Both the position numbers and the translations under genes were made by a program. This document shows, in pieces, positions 30,804 to 41,600 of a DNA stretch of 64,000 nt (its first letter is position 1; each line of letters opens with the position of its first letter). Source of the stretch: Bacteroidales bacterium (GTDB taxonomy: Bacteria > Bacteroidota > Bacteroidia > Bacteroidales > F082); contig JAQVGO010000001.1 of NCBI GenBank assembly GCA_028696715.1, positions 1 through 64,000 of the forward strand, given 5' to 3'. The notes below the pieces were generated by a model, which saw nothing but the letters and a program-made list of their open reading frames with translations, made no database searches and was not told the origin of the DNA.

Positions 30804-33113
30804 TCAATGCAAAACAATCTTTTTTGTAAGCACCTCACCTTGCATCAACTCAACTTTAAGCATATATATTCCGGCAGGCAAAGTTGAAAGGTTCAGCAAC
30901 TCCAACTTGCTCGAAATTTTTTTATTCCAGACCTTATTCCCCTTCAAATCCATGAGTTCAATGGTGGTCATTTCGGTCGTGCTTTGGATATTGATCATTC
31001 TTTCCAGGGATGGATTAGGCCAAACCGACAGCTTTGAAGTATTTTTTTCACTGAGGAAAATAGTTGAGGTACAGGACACTTGTGCTGCCCAGCCAGCTTC
31101 GGTTACTGAGCCATCCGAATGAAACTGAAAGGTTAATGCTCCAAGCTCGTTCGTGGCTGTCAATACACCAGGCGACGCATTTCCGCAATAGGTTCCAATA
31201 AGCGGCGACATCACAGAATTTCCGTCATAAACTTTTAACCAGTCGTAATCGCAACTGGAATGATATTCAACAGCAAAACTCTGAAAATCTACAACCACAA
31301 CCGACTGATCTTCATCAGGAAGTAAGGTCATAACAAAATCCTGATCATCACCATAATTATTATCAGCCCCACCTGCATCGTAAAACATTCCATCGCACAT
31401 ATTAAAGGTTCCGTTTTGCATCAGATAAACCAAATTCACATTGATTAAATCTTCCTTAACAACAGTGCTTGTTTCACCATTATCATCAGTAATAGTCAGC
31501 TGAACATCAAAACTACCTGTTTCATCATAAACAATATTCTGAGGATTTTCTTCAGCTGATGTTGCTGGTATTCCGCCTTCAAAAATCCATTCGAAACTTA
31601 CAATATTAAGCCCATACGAATCATTGAAAAAATCAACCGACTCCCCTTTGGGAATATCGTAGGCACTGGCCGAAAAATCTGCAATCAAATTTCCGGGAAT
31701 CAAGGCAACATCCTGAATCAGTGTTTCAAATTCTTCAAGCGTTACTGAAATTGTTTGAGGATAGTATCCTTCGGCCGAAAAGGTGATGTCCCAGCTTCCG
31801 GGATTTAATATCCTGTGATAAAACCCATCATCCAACGAACTATAAACCTGCGAATTATCAACATCATATCCCGAAATTGAAACCATTGCCTGGATTGGAT
31901 CGCCAGAAACTGCATCAGTTATCGTTCCTTGCACGCCATACATAACCCGCTCCATATAACTAAGGAAAGAGGCTTTGCTATAATTCCAAAAATCAGGCAG
32001 CTGATTAGCCGGAAGAGTTTTAATATCAGATATTTCGAGCGTCACTTCCCTGCATTGTGCAAAATAATTCATATAGTCCTGCCGGCTACCGGAAATAGAA
32101 TACCATGCATAACCATTTGTGATGCCGTTATTTAGATCGGTAAGATATCCCGAGGGACTATAAAACTGAGCTGAATCGGCATACTCCCGACTCACCTGCA
32201 CCCACCAGGCATCATCTGCATGTAATCGCGACCAGGTGTCCCAGGGATAATTGACAACCTCGGCACCCCCATGAAAATTTGCTGACATAACAAACTGAAA
32301 CTGATCAGCCAATTCCATAAAAGCCATTGTTTCAGCTTGATAAGCATTGCCATCAGGATGTGGCCCATCTTCAGGATCATAATAATTGCGGTTTAAATCA
32401 ATCCCATTAGCATTGCCCCTGATAGAACCGTTTACGGTATGATTTCCTGAATAATATGTGCCATCCGGATTTGCCAGGGGATTGATGAAGATGTCAACAT
32501 TATCCACTAAAGTTGTCACTCTTGGGTCAGTACCATACTTACTCAAGAGATAATCTATCAGTCTCAACATCAACACATAACCTGTGGTTTCATCGCCATG
32601 CATACTTGAGGTGTAGAGGAATTTGGGTTTCCCGGAAGCATCTCCGTTGTTGATTCTTGCCATCAAAAGTTCACGCCCACTGTTTAAGGTTCCGAAGTTA
32701 AACACCTCACAATGTTCAGGATAGTCATTCTCAAAATCCTGCATCAGCTGCACATAAGCCTCATATGTAGGATAAGCGTCCCATTCGAATGCCGAACGAT
32801 CGCTTTGCAAATCCGTCATGGCAACGGTTTCGAGTAAAGAAGGTGGCAGCAACAACTCTGGTTCATAACCCAGGCTTCTGAGTTGCGCAAATTGAGCTGT
32901 GTTAGCATAAGCAGCTATCCCATCCTCGTTGACTTCATCGATAGAGATCAACTTGCTCAACTTCATAACCACTGAAGGATCAGTTATAGCAAGTCTAAAA
33001 TAAACTTCGGGGCGATCTTCATAAAGCTCTTCCAGATTATACGACTGACTCAGTACGATCACAGGCAGGCTTATGAGCGCCAGCAATACCCACATTTTGT
33101 TAAACGATTTCAT
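30804..33113 (-). CDS. secreted M14 zinc carboxypeptidase with PKD, CUB-like and T9SS sorting domains
   Basis: A 769-residue exported peptidase that would trim residues from peptide C-termini. A signal peptide (VLLALISLPVIVLSQS) and pro-part precede the M14 domain (about residues 110-395). Zinc ligands His172 and Glu175 (TSSMHGDETTG) and His281 (ANFHGGAEVVNYPWD), substrate Arg/Asn in GIDLNRNYYDPEDG (237-250) and catalytic Glu360 (CREVTLEISD) are all present. A carboxypeptidase regulatory-like beta domain (395-470), a PKD domain (about 475-555), a CUB-like domain (about 565-680; DYDWLKVYDG) and a type A T9SS C-terminal domain (about 693-769; WPNPS and LPAGIYMLKV) follow. It lies 18 bases after dapA on the same strand. 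Confidence 0.93.
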   Translation of the reverse strand: MKSFNKMWVLLALISLPVIVLSQSYNLEELYEDRPEVYFRLAITDPSVVMKLSKLISIDEVNEDGIAAYANTAQFAQLRSLGYEPELLLPPSLLETVAMTDLQSDRSAFEWDAYPTYEAYVQLMQDFENDYPEHCEVFNFGTLNSGRELLMARINNGDASGKPKFLYTSSMHGDETTGYVLMLRLIDYLLSKYGTDPRVTTLVDNVDIFINPLANPDGTYYSGNHTVNGSIRGNANGIDLNRNYYDPEDGPHPDGNAYQAETMAFMELADQFQFVMSANFHGGAEVVNYPWDTWSRLHADDAWWVQVSREYADSAQFYSPSGYLTDLNNGITNGYAWYSISGSRQDYMNYFAQCREVTLEISDIKTLPANQLPDFWNYSKASFLSYMERVMYGVQGTITDAVSGDPIQAMVSISGYDVDNSQVYSSLDDGFYHRILNPGSWDITFSAEGYYPQTISVTLEEFETLIQDVALIPGNLIADFSASAYDIPKGESVDFFNDSYGLNIVSFEWIFEGGIPATSAEENPQNIVYDETGSFDVQLTITDDNGETSTVVKEDLINVNLVYLMQNGTFNMCDGMFYDAGGADNNYGDDQDFVMTLLPDEDQSVVVVDFQSFAVEYHSSCDYDWLKVYDGNSVMSPLIGTYCGNASPGVLTATNELGALTFQFHSDGSVTEAGWAAQVSCTSTIFLSEKNTSKLSVWPNPSLERMINIQSTTEMTTIELMDLKGNKVWNKKISSKLELLNLSTLPAGIYMLKVELMQGEVLTKKIVLH

Positions 33114-33131
33114 TTAGGTGAAAAATTTGGT

Positions 33132-34016
33132 TTAGTTTTGGTTTGAAATAAACTCTTCTTTTAATTTGGCTTTCAGCTGATTAGAGGCTTCCAGAAGTGG
33201 TAATCTGGTCGTGCTTCCACATATGCCCATAATTTCGAGTAAAGCTTTTATGCCTGCAGGATTTCCTTCTGCAAAAAGCAAATTCATCCGGTTCAGCATT
33301 TGATAATGCAATCGCGAAGCCTCCTCCATCCTATCTTCGAGTGCGAGATTGACCATTGTTGAAAACTCCTTACAAAAAGCATTTGCCGCCACCGAAATCA
33401 CGCCTACAGCCCCCAGGGCAATCATTGGAAATGTAAGTGCATCATCACCTGAAAGCACTGCAAAATCATCGGGTTTGTGTTGAATGATTGTCATAATTTG
33501 CTGCAAATCGCCTGAGGCTTCCTTTACACCAATAATATTTGGATGCTGTGCCAGTTCGAGACAGGTTTGAGCCGTCATATTGGCTGCTGTGCGGCCAGGG
33601 ACATTATATAAAATTACAGGCACAGGACTTTTATCAGCAATGGCTTTGAAATGCTCGGTTATTCCATTTTGCTGCGGTTTATTGTAATAAGGCACAACGC
33701 TTAAAATACCCGAAATACCATCAGGGATTCCTTTGTCCAACTGATCAACAATAACTTTCGTATTGTTACCACCCATGCCAAGCATCACTTTACACCTGGA
33801 TGAAGCAGCATCCAGAATTGTGTTAACAACCAGCTCCTTCTCAGCATTATTTAGCGTGGGTGCTTCGCTTGTTGTGCCAAGAGCAACCAAAAAATCAACG
33901 CCATTATCCAGGGTATGTCTTACCAATTTATTTAGAGACGCCACATCAACATTTCCATTTGCATCAAAGGGAGTAACCAGTGCAACACCAGTTCCGCTGA
34001 AAAGATGATCAGTCAT
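33132..34016 (-). CDS. dapA: 4-hydroxy-tetrahydrodipicolinate synthase
   Basis: A 294-residue aldolase that joins pyruvate and aspartate semialdehyde in lysine and diaminopimelate synthesis. Motifs: GTGVALVTPF (8-17), ALGTTSE with Thr48 and Thr49, Tyr137 in LYNVPGRTAANM, Arg142, and the Schiff-base Lys165 in IGVKEASGD. The ATG at 34016 gives the usual MTDHLFSGTG start; an ATG four codons earlier (34028) is possible. Either start overlaps the end of the upstream DUF6913-like gene, suggesting coupling. Confidence 0.95.
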   Translation of the reverse strand: MTDHLFSGTGVALVTPFDANGNVDVASLNKLVRHTLDNGVDFLVALGTTSEAPTLNNAEKELVVNTILDAASSRCKVMLGMGGNNTKVIVDQLDKGIPDGISGILSVVPYYNKPQQNGITEHFKAIADKSPVPVILYNVPGRTAANMTAQTCLELAQHPNIIGVKEASGDLQQIMTIIQHKPDDFAVLSGDDALTFPMIALGAVGVISVAANAFCKEFSTMVNLALEDRMEEASRLHYQMLNRMNLLFAEGNPAGIKALLEIMGICGSTTRLPLLEASNQLKAKLKEEFISNQN

Positions 34017-34542
34017 TATTTTCGCCATTTAATTTTAAATAATAGTTCCAAAAAACACTCAAAAACTCTTGTTCGTCAGCCGTATGAGGCATTTTTAGCA
34101 TAAGATCAACATGAACTTCCGAATCAGATCTGAATCCAACCTTAAAACCTGCATTCTTGCTGGCAAGCAAATAATTCCCAAGCAAGCTTGAATCGATTGA
34201 AAGATCCAATAAAAGTTCAGCCTTTTGGGTGAGAAGGGCTTTCAGTGTTTCATTTTTCAACTTCCCAAAAATAGAAAAATCCCTCTCTCCAATCAACCTT
34301 ACTTTTTCATCTGAGAAATTATTTTCTGTGGGCTTTGACAAAGCAACCAAAAAAATACTTCCTGCACCCGGGAATTTTTGATTCAAAAAGTTCCGCAAAT
34401 CATCCAATTTTGGAAGTTGCTTGTGATCAATCAGCACAACCAGATTTTTTACCGATTTTAAGGAAGGTAGTTGGGCATTTCTTTCACTCTTCAATTGCTT
34501 GTCAACAGCTTTCCTGATAAAAAATGCTTTGATTTGATTCAC
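34009..34542 (-). CDS. DUF6913-like hypothetical protein
   Basis: A 177-residue soluble protein with a basic N-terminus (IKAFFIRKAVDKQLKSER), then alternating beta/alpha stretches (NLVVLIDHKQLPKLDDLRNF and LLLDLSIDSSLLGNYLLASK). It recalls the Bacteroidota family DUF6913, commonly next to dapA, but this is from memory. The function is unknown. Start is GTG at 34542. It overlaps the dapA start by eight bases. Confidence 0.65.
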   Translation of the reverse strand: MNQIKAFFIRKAVDKQLKSERNAQLPSLKSVKNLVVLIDHKQLPKLDDLRNFLNQKFPGAGSIFLVALSKPTENNFSDEKVRLIGERDFSIFGKLKNETLKALLTQKAELLLDLSIDSSLLGNYLLASKNAGFKVGFRSDSEVHVDLMLKMPHTADEQEFLSVFWNYYLKLNGENND

Positions 34543-34710
34543 CTGGCAACAAAATTTTTAGGCTGTAAAAGTACGCTTTTTCACTAATTATTCAGACTGA
34601 ATTCCAGATTAAACCAGCGTTTTTTATCGTGCTTTCAGCAATGGTGATTTAATATGAAATTTTAGATTCACTAACCCTAAAAACCCCAAGAAATTCGTTA
34701 ATTTGCAGGG

Positions 34711-35487
34711 ATGAAAACTGCAACAGTAACGATACTCGGAAGTGGCACTTCACAGGGAGTTCCGGTGATTGGATGCGAGTGCGATACCTGTAAATCTACT
34801 GATAACTATGACAAACGCCTGCGTTCGTCAATCCTGATTGAGTCGGCCGAAGCCACCATCGTTGTAGATACCGGACCGGATTTCAGACAGCAAATGTTGC
34901 GCGAAAAAGTGAGAAAACTTGATGCCGTATTGATCACCCATTGCCACAAAGATCATATTGCCGGCATGGATGATGTGCGCTCTTTCAATTTCCTGCAAAA
35001 AAAAGCCATGCCCATTTATGCTTCGCCCGCAGATCAGAAAGTGATAAAAACGGAATTTTCATACGCCTTTGCTGACAAAAAATACCCGGGTGTTCCGTCA
35101 TTTGATTTGATTGATCTGGATGAAATTCTTTTGAAGATCAATGATTTACACATCACTCCGATCCGGGTAATGCATCGTTATATGCCTGTTTATGCTTTCA
35201 GAATTGGGAATTTTGCCTATATCACAGATGCCAACTATATTCCCGAGCCAGGACTAGAAACACTGCAAGGCATTGAATTGTTGGTTATTGATGCGGTTCG
35301 CAAAGAAAAACACATCTCACATTTTTCGTTAAGTGAGGCCGTTGCAATGGCACAAAAAATTGGCGTGAAACAATGTTGGTTCACACACATCAGCCATTTG
35401 ATGGGCAAAGCTGCCGATGTAAATACAGAACTTCCGCCGGGTATGCAACTGGCGTGGGATGGGCTGAAAATTAAAATAGAATATTAA
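34711..35487 (+). CDS. MBL-fold metallo-hydrolase, PhnP-like
   Basis: A 258-residue metallo-beta-lactamase-fold hydrolase. The metal motif is ITHCHKDHIAGMDD (residues 75-88; His77, His79, Asp81, His82), with further ligands in VMHRYMP and YITDANY, and FTHISH near residue 225. The N-terminus GSGTSQGVPVIGCECDTCKS has three cysteines (C22, C24, C27) in the C-x-C-x2-C pattern of PhnP-type phosphodiesterases (cyclic ribose phosphate). So a phosphodiesterase role is more likely than a lactamase one; the substrate is not known. A near-consensus -7 box (TTAATTTG, 34698-34705) lies five bases before the ATG. Its stop overlaps the stop of the convergent gene by four bases. Confidence 0.88.
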   Translation: MKTATVTILGSGTSQGVPVIGCECDTCKSTDNYDKRLRSSILIESAEATIVVDTGPDFRQQMLREKVRKLDAVLITHCHKDHIAGMDDVRSFNFLQKKAMPIYASPADQKVIKTEFSYAFADKKYPGVPSFDLIDLDEILLKINDLHITPIRVMHRYMPVYAFRIGNFAYITDANYIPEPGLETLQGIELLVIDAVRKEKHISHFSLSEAVAMAQKIGVKQCWFTHISHLMGKAADVNTELPPGMQLAWDGLKIKIEY

Positions 35488-35837
35488 ATGCCCCTGTTTT
35501 CGACCAGCATATAAAGGTCATTTTCGAGTGGCAAATATCCCTGATCATAAACAAAGTAATAAATCCTGCCTTCCTTGGTGGTGTAAGTACTGGTAAAATA
35601 TTTATAATTAAATCCCTGCGAATCGAGCAATGCTTTTCGCACAGTAGTTTTCCCATTGGGATTGAATCCTTTTAAAATAGCCCTGTTGCGCTTTAAGATG
35701 TTATTGATGTTTCGGATTAAATTAATCTGATCGCTATTCTGTTGATGATGGTAGTTGTTTCGGCACGAATCGTTGCAAAACTTCTTGTCGGCTCTGCCGA
35801 TTAGTTCTTCACCGCAATACAAACACTTCTTTTTCAT
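35484..35837 (-). CDS. small zinc-ribbon protein
   Basis: A 117-residue protein with an N-terminal zinc-binding cysteine set, C5-x2-C8 and C21-x3-C25 (KKCLYCGEELIGRADKKFCN and DSCRNNYHHQQ). The rest is charged and helical to mixed (INNILKRNRAILKGFNPNGK) with a YYFVYDQGYLPL end. It resembles Bacteroidota proteins of the DUF2116-like zinc-ribbon type; function is unknown, possibly nucleic-acid binding. It ends in a four-base overlap with the convergent PhnP-like gene. Confidence 0.75.
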   Translation of the reverse strand: MKKKCLYCGEELIGRADKKFCNDSCRNNYHHQQNSDQINLIRNINNILKRNRAILKGFNPNGKTTVRKALLDSQGFNYKYFTSTYTTKEGRIYYFVYDQGYLPLENDLYMLVENRGI

Positions 35838-35889
35838 GGACTGGTAAGTTGAGGGTTTAAAAATAACAAAACTTACACAAACAAAGGCA

Positions 35890-36498
35890 CTACCATTTTT
35901 TTAAACGATCTCCCAAATAAGAAATCACAGCACCAAAACCGTAAATTCCGGTTACAATCAGTAAGCTTGCAAATATACGTCCTAAACCTGTGGTTGGATA
36001 TAAATCACCATAACCCACCGTAGTTACTGTGATTAAACTCCACCAAAGGGTATCTTCAGCTGTTTTGATATTGCCAACATGTCTTTCGACCAGCAAAACC
36101 ATGAAGGATGATAAGATGATAATGAGCACCACCAACATCACCGAGAAACCATAAAATGACTCCTTCTTCTTGGATCGTAGAAAATTAACCAGAATTGAAT
36201 AGGTTCGAAAGATTCGGAGAACACGAAAAATGCGCAACAAACGGGCAAACCTTAGCTCCTGAACAACAGGAACCGACGAAAGCAAGTCGATCCAGCCATA
36301 GGTTCTGAAATATTTCCAGCGATTCTCTGATCGTTTGAGTTCAGCAAAAAAATCATAGAGGAAAAAAGCGCATAAGGCATAATCATAGTAATTAAGCAAT
36401 TTGTACAGCTCAGAGTCCACCGGCAAAAAAAATGAGATTGTGAGCAAAATGATACTAACAATCGACAACAGTGCAATTACAAGTTTTGAAACTGACAT
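35890..36498 (-). CDS. voltage-gated-type potassium channel (six helices, short)
   Basis: A 202-residue ion channel of the Kv/Ion_trans fold. S1 is near residues 7-25, S2 38-54, S3 68-79. S4 carries regular arginines (RFARLLRIFRVLRIFRTY), so a voltage sensor is present. S5 is at about 115-138, the pore loop and selectivity filter are TVTTVGYGDLYP, and S6 is GRIFASLLIVTGIYGFGAVI. There is no large cytoplasmic ligand domain. It lies 47 bases after another potassium-channel gene, itself behind the RND operon. Confidence 0.92.
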   Translation of the reverse strand: MSVSKLVIALLSIVSIILLTISFFLPVDSELYKLLNYYDYALCAFFLYDFFAELKRSENRWKYFRTYGWIDLLSSVPVVQELRFARLLRIFRVLRIFRTYSILVNFLRSKKKESFYGFSVMLVVLIIILSSFMVLLVERHVGNIKTAEDTLWWSLITVTTVGYGDLYPTTGLGRIFASLLIVTGIYGFGAVISYLGDRLKKW

Positions 36499-36545
36499 AA
36501 CAAAATTAATTATTTGTTAATCAATATAGTACAAGTCTATCTTTT

Positions 36546-37247
36546 TCATTTCTGATCAGACCCCGGCCTATTGGCAAATTTCCCTACGATTATTGCAATG
36601 ATGATGGCAACATACAACTGACCACTGATTGCAATCAGATAGGATAATGTTTGTCCCTGGCTATTTCCGGGCACAATATCACCAAAACCAACTGTTGCCA
36701 TGCTAATAAAGCTATAATAAACAAAATCCGTAAAATCGGGCTGATTGATATATGCCGGGAAATGAAATGTGTTGGCATCGATAACAAAAAACAGCTGCGC
36801 CAAATAACCACCCACAATTCCCATCAATAGATAAATATTGACCGCAGCCAGCAAAACATTGGCACGAACGAAGGCAGCTCCGGCCAGGTATTTTGCCAGC
36901 GAAAAAATCACAAAACCAAAAAAGAGAATCATGGCCACCAACCTCAGTTCCTTCAACAGATGAATACTAATTCCGGCAGGCTCGAGCCAGGTAACCACAA
37001 TCAGCAATACAACAGTTAAATACCTGAAAAATTTATTTTTAGTGCCACTTTGCGTTGCCACGATCATGCTCTGAACAAAAAGAAAACTCAGGCACAAAAA
37101 GAAAAACAACTCACTGAAAGCTGAATCGTTCAGAAAACCGGGAATAAAAAGCACCAGCAAACTTGCAATCAACAACAGGACAAACCTCCGCTTCTTAATT
37201 TGTCTCCGGATGTGATGAGCAAGAATTTTATGGTGTTTGAAACTCAC
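36546..37247 (-). CDS. two-pore-loop-type (Ion_trans_2) potassium channel
   Basis: A 233-residue membrane protein with about six helices and the filter ISMATVGFGDIVPGNSQG, a VGFGD variant of the potassium signature. It lacks the arginine-rich S4 of its neighbour, so it is not expected to be voltage gated. Start: the frame opens at an ATG (37265) that would overlap the upstream outer membrane factor by 17 bases; the GTG at 37247 falls two bases after its stop and has GGAGGA 11 bases upstream, so I prefer GTG. Co-transcription with the efflux operon is likely. Confidence 0.8.
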   Translation of the reverse strand: MSFKHHKILAHHIRRQIKKRRFVLLLIASLLVLFIPGFLNDSAFSELFFFLCLSFLFVQSMIVATQSGTKNKFFRYLTVVLLIVVTWLEPAGISIHLLKELRLVAMILFFGFVIFSLAKYLAGAAFVRANVLLAAVNIYLLMGIVGGYLAQLFFVIDANTFHFPAYINQPDFTDFVYYSFISMATVGFGDIVPGNSQGQTLSYLIAISGQLYVAIIIAIIVGKFANRPGSDQK

Positions 37248-37248
37248 T

Positions 37249-38619
37249 TTACCAGGCTCCTCCAAGTGCTTTAAAAAGCTTTACGTACGCATTAAGCAGG
37301 TTTTGTTTATTCTGAACAATGGAAAGTTCAGTTGCAAACAGAACCCGCTCTGCATCAAGCAACTCCAGGTAACTTGTCATTCCACCGTTATATCTTTCGC
37401 GGGCAAGCTCGTCTGTTTTGCGTGCAGCATCAAGTTGTATTTGGCGATGCAACAGTTGGTTGCGCAGACTTTCTATTTCATCCAACACATCTTTTACCTC
37501 AAAAAATGCCTGTATCACGATTTGCTCGTAATTGGCCTGCATCTCCTCTATTTTTTTCTTTTCAAGCTCGGCTTTCCGTTTTAATTTACCAAAGTGAAAC
37601 ACCGGGCCAAATAGATTTGCTCCTATTGACCAGGCTGGATTGCCATTGAAAAGATCATTAAGTTCAGTACTTGCCACACCACCCGACATCGTAAGGCTAA
37701 TTGCCGGGAACCTAAGACTTTGCGCAATGCCGGCAGCAGCATATTGTGCAATGAGTTGCTGCTGTGCCATCAAAATATCTGGACGACGCTGAAGCAAATC
37801 GGCCGGCAAATAGTCGGGCAGGTTTTCGGGAAGCTTTTGTTCGCTTAACTTACCCTCAATCCAATCCATCTCATAGCGGGCACTACCCGAAAGCAATCCC
37901 AGCGCATTTTCAGTAGCTTTGATAAGTTGTTTGTACAAAGGAATACTTGCAGCTGCATCAGCTTCCTGATACACTGCCTGCTTGTATTCAATCTCGGCCA
38001 CAACACCTTTCTGAAACCTTTGTTGCATAACCTCAGCCGAGGCTTTACGCGATGTATAGGTGCTTTCAACAATTGTAAGTCTTTCCCGATAATCCAATAA
38101 TTGAAAATATAAACCGGCGGCCTGGCTTTCCACTGCCAAACGGGTAGCATATAGTGCCAGATCGGAAGCTAAAAACTGTGCATTAGCCGCATTTCGTGCG
38201 TGCCTGTATTTGCCCCACAGGTCAAGCTCCCAATTCATCAGGCCTGCAGCAAAAACATTATTTACAGGAGCAGGCAACTGGCTGCTTCCGGTAAAGTCGC
38301 CACGCGAATAGGAGGCTTGCACATCAAAGCCAGGCAATAAATCTGCCTTGGCCATTCCAAGAGCAAGTGAAGCCTGCTCGAGCCTGCTCAATGCCATCGA
38401 TACCTCATAATTATTTCTTAAAGCATTGGCAATCACACTGTCCAAAACAGGATTGGTAAACGACTCCCACCATTCATCATTGGTGATGCTATCCACATCA
38501 CTTCCAAAGCTGAACTTTTCTGGAAGGTCGGGCATTGTTTCAATGTATTTAGGCCCAACTAAACAACCACTTAACAAAAACATCAGCAGTAGCAGGCTAA
38601 CTATATTCCGCTTATTCAT
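37249..38619 (-). CDS. RND efflux outer membrane factor lipoprotein (NodT/OprM type)
   Basis: A 456-residue outer membrane channel of a tripartite efflux pump. The lipoprotein signal ends LLSGC (Cys19). The first motif GPKYIETMPDLPEKF is the common start of this family, and the two outer membrane factor repeats (about residues 60-250 and 270-450) include LLPGFDVQASYSRGDF and INWELDLWGKYR-like WELDLWGKYRHARNAANAQF. It overlaps the RND gene by eight bases. Confidence 0.93.
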   Translation of the reverse strand: MNKRNIVSLLLLMFLLSGCLVGPKYIETMPDLPEKFSFGSDVDSITNDEWWESFTNPVLDSVIANALRNNYEVSMALSRLEQASLALGMAKADLLPGFDVQASYSRGDFTGSSQLPAPVNNVFAAGLMNWELDLWGKYRHARNAANAQFLASDLALYATRLAVESQAAGLYFQLLDYRERLTIVESTYTSRKASAEVMQQRFQKGVVAEIEYKQAVYQEADAAASIPLYKQLIKATENALGLLSGSARYEMDWIEGKLSEQKLPENLPDYLPADLLQRRPDILMAQQQLIAQYAAAGIAQSLRFPAISLTMSGGVASTELNDLFNGNPAWSIGANLFGPVFHFGKLKRKAELEKKKIEEMQANYEQIVIQAFFEVKDVLDEIESLRNQLLHRQIQLDAARKTDELARERYNGGMTSYLELLDAERVLFATELSIVQNKQNLLNAYVKLFKALGGAW

Positions 38620-41600
38620 GAGTGATGACTTTTGATTTTACATTTCTTTTTTTCTCATACCCGGCAATTTTACCAACCAAAATAAATAACATCGGATACA
38701 TCACAACACCGATCACCGTAGCTAGCAAGATGCCCCCAAACAACGTCATTCCCATTACTTTACGTGCTTCTGATCCTGCACCTGTTGCCACTAAAAGAGG
38801 CAGGATTCCGAGGATGAATGAAAAAACAGTCATTAAAATAGGCCGGAACCTCAACTTGGCGGCTTCCATTGCAGAATCGAATAAATTACTGCCTTCTTCA
38901 AATTTTACCTTGGCATATTCCACAATCAGAATGGCATTTTTTGCTGCCATGGCAATTAGCATTACCAATGAAATCTGTGCAAAAATATTATTCTCATAAC
39001 TCAGGCTAAAAAACCTGAACAGCCATAAAAATAAAAAGGCTCCGAAAAGTGCAAAAGGTGTACCCAACAATACGCTGAATGGCAGCGACCAACTTTCGTA
39101 CAATGCTGCCAGGATAAGAAATACCAATAAGATTGAAAAGGCAAAAATCACGGCAGTTTGTCCCGAAGCTTCCTCCTCCTGATACGACATGGCATTCCAG
39201 GCATAGCCCATATCGGCCGGCAAGGTAGCTGCAACCTCTTTTAGTGCCTGCCTGGCCTCAGAAGAAGTGTAGCCCTGTGCAGGTATGCCCGATACTTCGA
39301 TAGCCCTGAAAAGGTTAAAACGTGTTGTAAATTCAGGTCCAATGCTATTTTCTACCTCTACGAAAGCCGAAAGCGGTATCATTTCGAAGTTTCTGTTTCT
39401 AACAAAAAAACTATTGAGCTGTTCTGCATTTTGCCGGTAAGCAGGTTCGGCCTGAAGATAAATTCGATACAATCGACCAAAACGGTTAAAATCGTTCACA
39501 TACATCCCGCCTAACATGGCACCAATTGTAAGATGCAACTCGCTAAGTGAAACGCCGGCTTTCATAGCTTTTTCGCGGTTTACAGAGATAAAACGCTGAG
39601 GGACATCATTTCTGAAAGTTGTAAAAGCATGGGAAATCTCAGGTCGTTCATTCGCTTTCCTGATAAACTCCATGGTGTTGGCAGTCAAATAATCGATGCT
39701 GTTTCCACCTTTGTCCTGAATCATAATACTAAAACCGGAACCATTTCCCAATCCCTGAATCGGAGGCGGCCCGAAAGCCATCACATTAGCCGGCTTCACC
39801 ATCAGATATAACATATAATTCAAGCGGTTTACGATGTCACTTACTTTTTCATCTCTTTCTGACCAATCTTTCATCGTCACAAAAAGCGATCCCGTACTCG
39901 TTGACATCCCCCCCGACAGCAAATTATAACCCGGGATAGAAGTGTAATACTCAATACTCTCTTCCTGAGCCAAAACTGCCTCAACCTGCTTAACAGCTTC
40001 AAGCGTCCTCGACAGCGAAGAGGCTCCCGGCAGCTGTACGTTCATGATAAAATACCCCTGGTCTTCGTCGGGCATAAAACCACCCGGCACCCTAAAGCCT
40101 AAAAACACAGCCAGCAAACTTATAATCCCAATGAATACAATACTTCTGACCAACTTCCGGCTAACAATATTGGTAACGCTTAAATATTTTCGTCCGGATT
40201 TTTCCAACCCCTTGTCGAATGATTTAAAAAACTTACCCATCAATCCTTTGCCGGTTTTCTTTTCACGAAGAATCAGGCTGCTGAGGGCAGGGCTCAGGGT
40301 GAGTGCATTCACCGATGAAAACAAAACCGAAACCGCTATGGTAATTGCAAATTGCTGATAAAGTTTTCCTGTAATGCCGCTGATAAAAGAAACCGGAATA
40401 AACACTGCTATCAACACAAAGGTTGTCCCAATAACAGGTCCGGTCACCTCCTTCATCGCTACAAGCGTAGCTTCACGGGCACTCAATCCTTTTTCGATAT
40501 TTACCATCACAGCTTCTACCACAACAATGGCATCGTCAACCACAATTCCAATGGCAAGCACCAATCCGAGTAAGGAAAGCGAGTTTATGGAAAAACCCAA
40601 TAAAGGAAAAAGTATAAAAGCACTCAGCAACGAAACCGGAATGGCCAATACAGGTATAAGCGTGGCACGCCAGTCCTGTAAAAAAATAAAAACAACCAAC
40701 ACCACCAAAATCAATGCTATCAGCAGCGTTTCGATGATCTCATCCATTCCGGCTTTAATAGGAACGGTAGTATCAAGTGAAATCTCATAATCCAGATCAT
40801 CCGGAAAATCAGCCTTCAAACGCTCGAGTGTTGCTTTTACCTCAGCTGACACATTCATGGCATTTGATCCCGGAGCCTGATAGATGAAAAGGATGGCACA
40901 ATCCGAACCGTTCACCCTGGTAAAGGCTTCATAATTCTCTGAACCTAGAGCGACATCAGCAACATCCTTGATTTTTATTTCGGCACCACTTTCTGCAATT
41001 CTGATCACTACGTTTTCAAATTCCTCAGCAGTTTGCATCCTGTCTTTTAAGGTGACAGAGTAAGTGAAATCAGTACCTTCCGGAGCCGGCTCGCCACCCA
41101 GCTTACCTCCCGGAACAATTACATTTTGTTCCTGCAAGGCGTTGGTAATATCCGCAACAGTAATGTTCAGGTTGGCCATTCGCTCGGGTTTCACCCAAAG
41201 ACGCATGGCATAATCGCTCACCCCAACCACATCAACCTTTCCTATCCCGGAAATGCGTGATAGCTCATCGCTGATATTCAGCCGGGCATAATTGCCAATA
41301 AACTCCCTGTCAAAGGTATTATCTGGTGATACCACAGAAACAATCAACATCGGAAAGGTGAAGGATTTTTCGACCGTAACACCTGTCCTGTTCACTTCGG
41401 ACGGCAGCTGGGCCGATGCTGCTGAAACCCTGTTTTGCACCAACACACTCGACATATCAGGATCGGAGCCGGGATCAAAAGTTACCCTAAGACTCATACT
41501 TCCTGAGTTGGTGTTTACTGACTGGATGTAAAGGGAATTGTCAACCCCATTAATTTTTTGCTCTAAGGGAGTAGCAACAGATTGTTCAACATTTGAAGCA

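Noticed and set aside
40374..40790. 138-residue plus-strand frame rich in Thr, Ser and Ile
   Set aside because: Antisense to the conserved membrane core of the RND transporter.
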